NCBI GenBank assembly: GCA_003220975.1
Contig: QHTX01000095.1
Span: forward strand, 4,824 to 19,672
Direction of reading: 5' to 3'
Origin: Gemmatimonadota bacterium
Lineage (GTDB): Bacteria > Gemmatimonadota > Gemmatimonadetes > Gemmatimonadales > GWC2-71-9
Length of the DNA: 14,849 nt
Within the stretch, counting starts at the first letter, position 1. Each line of letters opens with the position of its first letter. Below the pieces are notes generated by a model. It saw only the letters and a program-made list of their open reading frames with translations, had not been told where the DNA came from and searched no databases. Positions 7,166-13,021 of the stretch are shown here, piece after piece. The position numbers and the translations under genes are program-made.

Positions 7166-7243
7166 TCCGGAGTCCCCGGGGTCCCCGGGCTCACGCCCGG
7201 GGCCATGGGCCCTGGCCCCGCCCGTAAGGGCGGGGATTCCGGA
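7166..7243. repeat. REP-like palindromic element in the PTPS-like/fdhD gap
   Basis: This 78-nt element begins one base after the PTPS-like gene's stop. An outer stem pairs 7166-7178 with 7231-7243 (12 Watson-Crick pairs plus one G-T). Inside it, CCCCGGGC (7183-7190) and GCCCGGGG (7195-7202) form an 8-bp hairpin with a TCAC loop. Two further stems are possible and mutually exclusive with parts of the others: 7199-7205 with 7213-7219 (7 bp) and 7216-7223 with 7228-7235 (8 bp, GTAA loop). No U-tract follows on either strand. A related core lies inside the coding sequence at 12086-12143. It may protect mRNA ends, attenuate the downstream genes, or be a REP-type repeat. Confidence 0.75.
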
Positions 7244-7663
7244 TCACGGTTCACCGAAGTATTCCGAGTAGATATGCGGCCCCTCCTGCACGCGCACGGC
7301 GTGCAACGTCACCGCGGGCGGCAGACGCGGGGCGATGCGCTCCCACACGTAGACCGCAAGCGCTTCACCGGTCGCGAGCCGCCGGCCGTCAGCGAACTCG
7401 GGCACGGCGTCGTTGATGACCTTGCCGTCGAGCCGCGCCGTGATCTCCTCGCGCAGCACCCGATCCAGCTCGCCCAAGTTCACAACGCCCTTGCGGTCCG
7501 CTTCGAGCGACCCCCGCACGGTGACGCGCACCTGGTAGTGGTGCTCGTGCTCGGCGGCGGCCTTCCCGAACTCGGCGGCGTTTCGCTCGGGCGTCCAATC
7601 TGCCCGCCGCACGCGGTGCGCCGCGCTAAACTCAACGATACGCGTAAGATAGCTGATCGGCAT
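7244..7663 (-). CDS. 6-pyruvoyl-tetrahydropterin synthase/QueD-family protein with altered active site
   Basis: The family acts on dihydroneopterin triphosphate (PTPS, 6-carboxytetrahydropterin synthase QueD). This 139-aa protein has the fold signatures: FSAAHR with zinc ligand His16, HEHHYQV with His39 and His41 in place of HGHxY, LDGKVINDAVPEF in place of LDHxxLND, and VRVQEGPHIYSEY with the pterin-binding Glu127. The metal ligands and Glu are retained, but the protein contains no cysteine at all, so the catalytic Cys is missing, and the catalytic His of LDH is Gly80. It is therefore unlikely to be an ordinary QueD. No queC, queE or queF is nearby; it lies between the tungstate transporter ATPase and fdhD, with its ATG 2 nt after the tupC stop. 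A role linked to pterin handling in the Mo/W pathway is an inference. Confidence 0.85.
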   Translation of the reverse strand: MPISYLTRIVEFSAAHRVRRADWTPERNAAEFGKAAAEHEHHYQVRVTVRGSLEADRKGVVNLGELDRVLREEITARLDGKVINDAVPEFADGRRLATGEALAVYVWERIAPRLPPAVTLHAVRVQEGPHIYSEYFGEP

Positions 7664-7665
7664 CG

Positions 7666-8661
7666 CTAGAACACCCGCACGGCGCTGGCCTTGAACGCGA
7701 ACGCGACCGGGCTTCCCGGCGTGAGGCCCAGATCGCGCGCCGCATCCTCCGTGACCACAGCCACGAGTTCCACGCCCACGTCAGCGGTGACGTGCACGGC
7801 GCCGCCGCGCTGGTGCACCAGCCGCGTCACCCGCCCACAGAACACGTTGCGGGCCGATGACGTGAGGGGCTCGCGGCTCACGAGGATGTCGGTCGGCGGG
7901 ACGGCGAGGATGGCGGGCCCCGATTTGTCCGTCAGGGCGGCGATCTCCACGTTCCCCACCCGCACGTGCTTCAGATCGCCCGGGGCGCCCACGGGGAGCT
8001 CGATCCGGAACAGGTTTTCGGGCGTGACGGGCGAGAGGCGGCCGTCGGCGAGGGCGCGCACGTCGTCCGCCCAGCGGTAGGCGTCCTCCAGCTGATGCGA
8101 CGCTAGGCACACGGCGAGGGGCCGCCGGGCGCGCTCTTCGGCGAGCGCGTGGTACAGGCTCTGCGCCGCCGCGCGGTCCGCCGAGCTCGCCGGCTCGTCG
8201 AGCAGCAGCACGTCCGGCTCGACGGCGAGCGCGCGCGCCACGGCGATGCGCTGCACCTCGCCGTCCGACAGCTCGTGGCGGCGGCGGTCGAGCAGCGGAG
8301 TGATCCCCAGTCGGCCCGCGACGTTGTCCACCAACCTGTTCACCTCCGTGCGTCTGATCCCTCGCACCCGTAATCCAAACTCGAGATTTTGCCGGGTCGT
8401 GCCGCGCAGCAGCACGGGCCGCTGCTCGACCAGCGTGACGCGCCGCCGCAGGGCGAGGTCGGCGGGCCGGCCATCGAGCAGCACCGCGCCCTCGCTGGGC
8501 CGCTCGAGCAGGGCGAGCAGCCGGAGCAGCGTGCTCTTGCCGGCGCCGTTGGGGCCGACGATGGCGATGAGGGCTCCGGGGGGCACGGCGAAGCGCTCGA
8601 GGTCGAGCACGACGCGCCCGTCGTAACGGTGCCGCACGCCGCGGAGCTCAAGCACTTGCAC
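7666..8661 (-). CDS. tupC: Tungstate/molybdate ABC transporter ATP-binding protein (TupC-like) with C-terminal TOBE/MOP domain
   Basis: This 331-aa protein powers oxyanion import with the preceding permease. The ABC domain covers about residues 1-220: Walker A GPNGAGKST (36-44), Q-loop Gln80, signature LSDGE (131-135, Asp replacing the middle Gly of LSGGE), Walker B VLLLDEP (151-157) and switch His189. After a linker, residues 266-331 (SSARNVFCGRVTRLV...VTADVGVELVAVVTEDAARDLGLTPGSPVAFAFKASAVRV) match a TOBE/MOP-type oxyanion-binding domain, which in ModC-type proteins binds molybdate or tungstate and can inhibit transport. The GTG start at 8661 overlaps the permease stop by 14 nt; a second GTG at 8655 is also possible. 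Tungstate preference is inferred from the TupB-like permease, not from this protein. Confidence 0.92.
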   Translation of the reverse strand: MQVLELRGVRHRYDGRVVLDLERFAVPPGALIAIVGPNGAGKSTLLRLLALLERPSEGAVLLDGRPADLALRRRVTLVEQRPVLLRGTTRQNLEFGLRVRGIRRTEVNRLVDNVAGRLGITPLLDRRRHELSDGEVQRIAVARALAVEPDVLLLDEPASSADRAAAQSLYHALAEERARRPLAVCLASHQLEDAYRWADDVRALADGRLSPVTPENLFRIELPVGAPGDLKHVRVGNVEIAALTDKSGPAILAVPPTDILVSREPLTSSARNVFCGRVTRLVHQRGGAVHVTADVGVELVAVVTEDAARDLGLTPGSPVAFAFKASAVRVF

Positions 8662-9349
8662 CCCCCCGCCCCTGCAGCACCTGCAGCGCGACGTTGACGA
8701 GCAGCGCGAGCAACAGCAGGACCAGGCCGAGCGCGAGCGCCAGTCCGAAGTCGCCCTGGCCCGTGTACAGCGCGACGGCGGTGGTGAGCGTGCGCGTCTG
8801 GCCGCGGATGTTACCGCCCACCGTCATGGCGGAGCCGATCTCGGCGACCACGTGGCCGAACGCCGTCGTCAGCACGGCGGCGAGCGCGAACCGAGCCTCC
8901 CGCGCCACGGTCCACGCGGTGCGCCAGCGGCCCGCCCCGAGCGTCTCGGCCGTGCGTCGGATCCGCGGGTCGACGCCCTGCACCGCGGCGGCCGAGAGGG
9001 CTGCCGCGATCGGCAGGGCGATCACGACGTCGCCCACGACGATGGCCTGCCACGTGTAGAGCCACCCGAGCCCGCCCAGCGGCCCGCGCCGCGACAAGAC
9101 GCCGTACAGCAGCAGTCCGACGACGACGGTGGGAAAGGCGAGCGCGGTGTTGACGACGGTGAGCGCGGCCCGGCGGCCCCAGAAGGGTCGCGTCGCGAGC
9201 AGGAAGCCCGCCGGGATGCCGAGGCCGCACGCCACTGCCGTCGCCACGAGGCCGATCTTGAGCGTCAGGAGCGCGATGCCGTACACCTCGGCGTCGGCCG
9301 AGAGGAGCAGCGCGAGCGCGCGCCGGAATCCCTCCGCTAGAAAGTCCAT
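8648..9349 (-). CDS. tupB: Tungstate ABC transporter permease (TupB-like)
   Basis: This is a 233-aa inner-membrane permease with about five to six transmembrane segments and the expected size of TupB. The cytoplasmic EAA-type loop is ETLGAGRWRTAWTVAREARF (135-154). It is followed by AEIGSAMTVGGNIRGQTRTL, which closely resembles the TupB signature EVGA-MMVGGNIRGHTR, then TTAVALYTGQGDFGLALALG. The last hydrophobic helix ends in LLVNVALQVLQGR. ATG 9349 is chosen because upstream residues of the open frame are shadow of the outer-membrane gene; it overlaps that gene's stop by 13 nt. The periplasmic binding protein TupA, normally encoded just upstream of tupB, is not in this window; a barrel protein gene takes its position. 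Confidence 0.93.
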   Translation of the reverse strand: MDFLAEGFRRALALLLSADAEVYGIALLTLKIGLVATAVACGLGIPAGFLLATRPFWGRRAALTVVNTALAFPTVVVGLLLYGVLSRRGPLGGLGWLYTWQAIVVGDVVIALPIAAALSAAAVQGVDPRIRRTAETLGAGRWRTAWTVAREARFALAAVLTTAFGHVVAEIGSAMTVGGNIRGQTRTLTTAVALYTGQGDFGLALALGLVLLLLALLVNVALQVLQGRGGASA

Positions 9350-10074
9350 CCGAGGCCGAGCGTGACCCAGGGGTGCCACGTCCACTCGCTGAGCGGCGCG
9401 GTTGGCTCGAGGACGGGCGTTTGGTTGTACGGGTACTTGTAGGTGGCCGGGTAGGTGACCTTCCAGCCCACCGCGCGGAAGTCGACACGCACCGAGACCC
9501 GCCGCACCGGATACCAGCGGATGCCCGCCTCCGGCATGACGGCGAACTTGGTGCCGAAGTCGTAGCGGCTCGTATCCCGGGGCGAGCGGCCGCCCACCGC
9601 CACACCGAGCGCGCCGCCCAGATAGGGGGCGAAGCCGCGCCACGTCTTTTTCCCGGTGAGCACGAGCTGCAGCCCCGCGTCGGCGAGGACCACGGCGTTG
9701 TCGTACGGGCCGCTCTTCCGCGACAGCGTGTCCTTGTAGGGATTGACGACGAAGCGGGTCGTCTGCGCGTAGGCGAGGCCGAACGACACGCCGATCGCCC
9801 CGCCGAGCGCCGTCTCATAACGGAGGCCGCCGGTCGGCCCGTTCGACATGCCGACGCCCACGCTCCCCCGACTGCCGCCCAGGTAGCCGAAGGCGAGCAG
9901 CGTCACGCCGCCGCGCGGGATGTCGCGATACGGTGAGTGGCCGGGTTCGTAGCCGACTTGAGCAGCGACGGAAGGTCGGAAGGACGGAAGGACGGAAAGA
10001 AGAAATGCGGCACCGAGGGCCGCTGCGGGCCTGAGCCAGCTTCCGACCTTCCGACTGTCCGTCATTCCGCCCAT
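9337..10074 (-). CDS. Predicted outer-membrane beta-barrel protein
   Basis: The 245-aa product begins with a signal peptide (hydrophobic core AALGAAFLLSVLP, cleavage probably near SVAA|QVGYEP), followed by amphipathic strand repeats (GVTLLAFGYLGG, GLRYETALGGAIGVSFGLAYAQ, VVLADAGLQLVLTG, FAPYLGGALGVAVGG, FAVMPEAGIRWYPV, VSVRVDFRAVGWKV). It ends in HPWVTLGLGWTF, a C-terminal Phe typical of proteins folded by the BAM complex. No named family is recognised beyond an opacity/OmpW-like barrel of about 8 strands. TAATG couples it to the gpmI stop, and GAGGGAG eight bases before the ATG is a good ribosome-binding site, so I use ATG 10074 rather than ATG 10065. It occupies the place where tupA would be expected. 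Part of the signal peptide is encoded by a GGAAGGAC-type repeat. Confidence 0.82.
   Translation of the reverse strand: MGGMTDSRKVGSWLRPAAALGAAFLLSVLPSFRPSVAAQVGYEPGHSPYRDIPRGGVTLLAFGYLGGSRGSVGVGMSNGPTGGLRYETALGGAIGVSFGLAYAQTTRFVVNPYKDTLSRKSGPYDNAVVLADAGLQLVLTGKKTWRGFAPYLGGALGVAVGGRSPRDTSRYDFGTKFAVMPEAGIRWYPVRRVSVRVDFRAVGWKVTYPATYKYPYNQTPVLEPTAPLSEWTWHPWVTLGLGWTF
9969..10053. repeat. GGAAGGAC-type short repeat with 14-bp inverted repeat in the signal-peptide region
   Basis: On the plus strand 9969-10000 reads as slightly varied copies of an 8-mer (CGGAAGGT, CGGAAGGA, CGGAAGGA, CGGAAAGA). The first 14 bases (9969-9982) are exactly inverted at 10040-10053 (CTTCCGACCTTCCG). The two arms are 57 nt apart and lie within codons for the signal peptide of the barrel gene, with the proximal arm starting about 21 nt into the coding sequence. 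In mRNA this could fold into a stem close to the start codon. Confidence 0.6.
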
Positions 10075-11615
10075 TAGTCGATCTCCCTCAAATCCCGCCC
10101 CGTCATCTCCGGCGGTGGCTCCACGTCCAGCATGCGCAGCACCGTCGGGCCCACGTCGCGCAGCGCGCCGCCGTGCCGCAGCCGCGCCGGCGCGTCGTCG
10201 CCCACGATGAGGAACGGGACCGGGTTGGTGGTGTGCGCCGTGTGCGGGCCGTCGGTGGTGGGATCGATCATCAGCTCGCAGTTGCCGTGGTCCGCCGTGA
10301 TGAGCAGCGTGGCGCCGCGCCGCTCGGCGCTCTGGAGCACGCGCTCCAGGCAGCGGTCGACCGTCTCCACCGCCTGGACCGCCGCCGGTAGTACCCCGGA
10401 GTGCCCCACCATGTCCCCGTTGGCGTAGTTGCAGAGGATGAAGTCGTGGTGGCCCGCTTCGATCGCCCGGCAGAGCACGTCCGTGACGCCGGGCGCGCTC
10501 ATCTGCGGCATCAGGTCGTACGTGGCGACCTTCTGCGACGGCACGAGCAGCCGCTCCTCGCCGGGGTACGGCGTCTCCACCCCGCCGTTGAAGAAGTAGG
10601 TGACGTGGGCGTACTTCTCGGTCTCGGCCGTGCGGAACATCGTCTTCCCCTTCTCGGACAGCACCTGGGCGACGATGCGCGACAACACCATCGGCTCGAA
10701 CGCCATCGGGAAGGGGAACGTCTCGTCGTACTGGGTCATCGTGACCAGGTCCACCGCGGGGCGCGCGCCGGTGTCGAAGCCGTCGAATCCCTCGGCGGCA
10801 AGGGCCCGCACGATCTGGCGCATGCGGTCGGCGCGGAAGTTGAAACAGAAGACGCCGTCGCCGCTCCGGATGCGCGGCATGCCGGCGATCACGCGCGGCG
10901 TCACGAACTCGTCGGTCTCGCCCGCCTCGTAGGCGCGCCGGATGGCCGTGACGGGATCGGGGGCGGGGTCGCCCACGCCGTGCACCATCGCGTCGTAGGC
11001 GATCTTGGTGCGCTCCCAGCGCTTGTCGCGGTCCATCGCGTAGTAGCGGCCCACCACGGTCGAGACGCCGGCCCGCCCGCCGTACTGACCCAGCAGGTCG
11101 ACCAGCTCCTGCATGAACGCGAGGGCCGACTGGGGCGGCGTGTCGCGCCCGTCGAGCCAGGCGTGGATCGCCACGGGCAGCTCGTGCAGGTGGCCGAGCA
11201 TGATCCCGGCGGTGAGGTGCTGGTCGAGCGCGTGCACGCCGCCGTTTCCGATCAGACCCAGCAGGTGGAGCGTGCCGCCGCGACGCCGCACCTTGCCGCA
11301 CAACTCCGCCACCGCCGGCAGCCGGAAGAACGCACCCGACTCGATCGCCTGGGAGATGCGCACGATGTCCTGGGGCACGACGCGCCCGGCCCCGAGATTC
11401 AGGTGTCCCACTTCGCTGTTGCCGATCTGTCCCTCCGGCAGGCCCACCGCGAGTCCGGACGCGTCGAGCAACGTGCGCGGCGCTCTCGCCCAGAGACGAT
11501 GCCAGGTGGGTGTGTCCCCCAGCTCGACGGCGTTCCCCTCCCGGCCGGGACGGAACCCCCAGCCGTCGAGCACGATGAGGACGACCGGGGTGCGCGGCCC
11601 ATGCCTCTTTGCCAT
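10074..11615 (-). CDS. gpmI: 2,3-bisphosphoglycerate-independent phosphoglycerate mutase
   Basis: Interconverts 3- and 2-phosphoglycerate in glycolysis and gluconeogenesis using two Mn ions and a phosphoserine intermediate. The 513-aa length is standard. The alkaline-phosphatase-like core starts with VVLIVLDGWG (metal Asp17), the nucleophile is Ser67 in GNSEVGHLNLGAG, substrate-binding WLDGRDTPP follows in the mobile domain, and ITADHGN with HTAHTTNPVPF closes the metal site. ATG 11615 is preferred: it places the motif at the usual distance, and the open frame upstream of it runs through the signal peptide of the divergent gene. No SD precedes it, and only 10 bp separate it from the divergent start codon, so its promoter must lie inside the neighbouring gene. 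It appears to be the first gene of the long minus-strand run. Confidence 0.97.
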   Translation of the reverse strand: MAKRHGPRTPVVLIVLDGWGFRPGREGNAVELGDTPTWHRLWARAPRTLLDASGLAVGLPEGQIGNSEVGHLNLGAGRVVPQDIVRISQAIESGAFFRLPAVAELCGKVRRRGGTLHLLGLIGNGGVHALDQHLTAGIMLGHLHELPVAIHAWLDGRDTPPQSALAFMQELVDLLGQYGGRAGVSTVVGRYYAMDRDKRWERTKIAYDAMVHGVGDPAPDPVTAIRRAYEAGETDEFVTPRVIAGMPRIRSGDGVFCFNFRADRMRQIVRALAAEGFDGFDTGARPAVDLVTMTQYDETFPFPMAFEPMVLSRIVAQVLSEKGKTMFRTAETEKYAHVTYFFNGGVETPYPGEERLLVPSQKVATYDLMPQMSAPGVTDVLCRAIEAGHHDFILCNYANGDMVGHSGVLPAAVQAVETVDRCLERVLQSAERRGATLLITADHGNCELMIDPTTDGPHTAHTTNPVPFLIVGDDAPARLRHGGALRDVGPTVLRMLDVEPPPEMTGRDLREID

Positions 11616-11625
11616 ATTGGAGGGG

Positions 11626-12681
11626 ATGCAATCTAGCCGGGCCCTTCGCGCCCTTCCAGTTGTCCTGTGGCTCGCGCCTACGCCGCCGCTCATCGCCCAA
11701 GCGCGTTACCGTGTGACCACCGACGGCGCCTGGTTCTACCAGGAGGCGGGCGGCAAGCGTCTGGCGCGGCTGGCCCGCGGCGCCGTGGTCTCAGGGGGCG
11801 ACCAGCAGGGTGACTGGCAGGGCGTCACGCTCGAGGGGTGGATCTTCACGACGTCCGTCGGACCCACGGCGCGCGCCGGATACGACCTCGCCGTCACGCG
11901 CGCGCCGGAAGAGAACCTCCGCTCCGCGCCTGCGGGTGCCCTCGTCGGCAAGCTGCCGCAGGGCTTCCTCTTGAACCGCGTGGCCGAAGCCACGACGGAC
12001 CGGTGGGTCCATGTGACGCGCTCGGGCTGGGTGGAGCAGAGCGACGTCGAGGCGCTGCCGCAGGTGGCGAGCGCGCGCACGGACACCGGTTCGGGTGGAC
12101 CGACCCCGGGCCCACGGCCCGGGGTTAACCCACCCGATACCGGCCTCACGGCCTCTAACCCGGTGGACCCCTCGCGCCTCGAATCCGCCCGCCGCACGGT
12201 GCTGTACCGCGCGCCCGAAGGTCCCCCCGCGGGCACCTTGGCGCCTGCGGCGCCGCTGCGCGTGCTGGGGCGCTCGGGGGAGTGGACGCGCGTCCAACTC
12301 GAGGGCTGGGTGAAGACCGCCGACCTCCACAGCGCGCCCCCCGGCGTGCTGGTGGGCGTGTCCGCCGCCGAGCTGCGCGCCGATCCGCCCCGCTACGTGG
12401 GGCAACTGGTCCGCTGGACGCTCGAGTTCATCTCGCTGCAGAAGGCGGACGAGCTGCGGCCCGAGATCCCCACCGGGGCGACGTACATGCTGGCCCGCGG
12501 GCCGCTCCCCGAGCGCGGCTTCGTGTACGTGATCGTCCCCGAGGCGAAACGGGTGCCGCTCGAGGCGCTCACCCCCCTCGCCGTCATCGAGGTCACGGCG
12601 CGGGTGCGGGCGGGGCGGAGCCGGTTCCTCGGCAATCCGGTCGTCGACCTCACCAGCTTCGAGGCCTCCCCCCAGCCATGA
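11626..12681 (+). CDS. Secreted protein with three SH3b-like repeats and a C-terminal beta domain
   Basis: This 351-aa predicted exported protein has a signal peptide (MQSSRALRALPVVLWLAPTP..., cleavage near IAQA). Bacterial SH3-like units appear at about 28-77 (ending GWIFTTSV), 90-144 (ENLRSAPAGALVGKL ... SGWVEQSDV) and 188-234 (TVLYRAPEGPPAGTL ... LEGWVKTADL). The repeated GxW(V/I) strand is their common mark. A Pro/Gly-rich linker (145-187) coincides with a long DNA palindrome. The C-terminal part (about 245-346) looks like an OB-type beta domain (YVGQLVRWTLEFISLQ ... AVIEVTARVRAG). GGAGG ends 2 nt before the ATG, a tight but usable spacing. SH3b modules usually bind cell wall or peptides; no enzymatic domain is seen. 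The stop overlaps the next gene as ATGA. Confidence 0.85.
   Translation: MQSSRALRALPVVLWLAPTPPLIAQARYRVTTDGAWFYQEAGGKRLARLARGAVVSGGDQQGDWQGVTLEGWIFTTSVGPTARAGYDLAVTRAPEENLRSAPAGALVGKLPQGFLLNRVAEATTDRWVHVTRSGWVEQSDVEALPQVASARTDTGSGGPTPGPRPGVNPPDTGLTASNPVDPSRLESARRTVLYRAPEGPPAGTLAPAAPLRVLGRSGEWTRVQLEGWVKTADLHSAPPGVLVGVSAAELRADPPRYVGQLVRWTLEFISLQKADELRPEIPTGATYMLARGPLPERGFVYVIVPEAKRVPLEALTPLAVIEVTARVRAGRSRFLGNPVVDLTSFEASPQP
12086..12143. repeat. 58-nt near-perfect palindrome inside the SH3-protein coding sequence
   Basis: Outer arms 12086-12098 and 12130-12143 pair completely except for one bulged base. Inner arms ACCCCGGGCC (12103-12112) and GGCCCGGGGT (12116-12125) pair perfectly around a CAC loop, with only a 4-base mismatch between the two stems. 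A smaller GGCC-TCAC-GGCC hairpin follows at 12142-12153. The palindrome falls in residues about 154-173, the unstructured linker between SH3 repeats 2 and 3. Its CCCCGGGC...CAC...GCCCGGGG core is nearly the same as the hairpin at 7183-7202. Confidence 0.75.
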
Positions 12682-13013
12682 ACGAAATCCTGCGCGAGCG
12701 GCTGTTGCGCAAGCTCGAGACGCTGCCCGACGACAAGGCCTATCTCGTGCTCGACTACGTCGAGTTTCTCGAGTCGAAGTACGCCGAGCGTCCCGCCGGC
12801 GCGGCGCCGTTCCAGAGGGTGGCGGAGACGCTGGAGGACACGCTGCGCGCGGGCCGCGTCCCGGTGAACATCATCAAGGGGACGATGGACGCGGTGGGGA
12901 AGGCGGGGAAGCTGCTCGAGCGCGTGGCGGCGGCGGGCAAGGCGGCGGTGGAGGAGGCGCAGAAGAAGAACGAAGACAAGGGCAAGGTTGAGGAACCGCC
13001 GCCCTCCCAGTAA
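12678..13013 (+). CDS. Small DUF2281-like protein with Lys/Ala-rich helical tail
   Basis: This 111-aa protein starts with NEILRERLLRKLETLPDDKAYLVLDYVEFLESKY. That is the helical pattern of DUF2281-type proteins (LPExxxxxVLDFxEFLxxK), which are found alone or as antitoxin-like partners. No toxin gene is next to it. Residues 40-111 are predicted helical and charged (IIKGTMDAVGKAGKLLERVAAAGKAAVEEAQKKNEDKGK), with alternating Ala/Lys that suggests an amphipathic helix, ending in a short acidic/Pro tail. It overlaps the SH3-protein stop as ATGA and ends 8 nt before guaB, so these three plus-strand genes are probably one transcript. Function unknown. Confidence 0.82.
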   Translation: MNEILRERLLRKLETLPDDKAYLVLDYVEFLESKYAERPAGAAPFQRVAETLEDTLRAGRVPVNIIKGTMDAVGKAGKLLERVAAAGKAAVEEAQKKNEDKGKVEEPPPSQ

Positions 13014-13021
13014 CTTTCGCC

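Noticed and set aside
7166..7243. Rho-independent terminator between the PTPS-like gene and fdhD
   Set aside because: Stems are strong, but no T-tract follows on the minus strand, and fdhD has no recognisable promoter of its own.
7135..7254. 40-residue N-terminal extension of FdhD from GTG 7254
   Set aside because: The extension is the translation of the palindromic element (PGVSPGTPGTPEARQPGS) and overlaps the previous stop; FdhD homology starts after ATG 7134. It cannot be fully excluded.
10401..11636. Open frame of 411 codons on the plus strand opposite gpmI
   Set aside because: Low-complexity His/Arg/Val-rich antisense shadow; gpmI on the minus strand has every catalytic motif.
7160..12170. 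CRISPR or transposon with inverted ends formed by the two related palindromes
   Set aside because: There are only two copies, the outer arms differ, the spacing is about 5 kb, no transposase or cas gene lies between, and ordinary housekeeping genes fill the interval.
12678..13013. Antitoxin of a toxin-antitoxin pair
   Set aside because: The N-terminus resembles DUF2281/VapB-like proteins, but no PIN, RelE or other toxin gene adjoins it.
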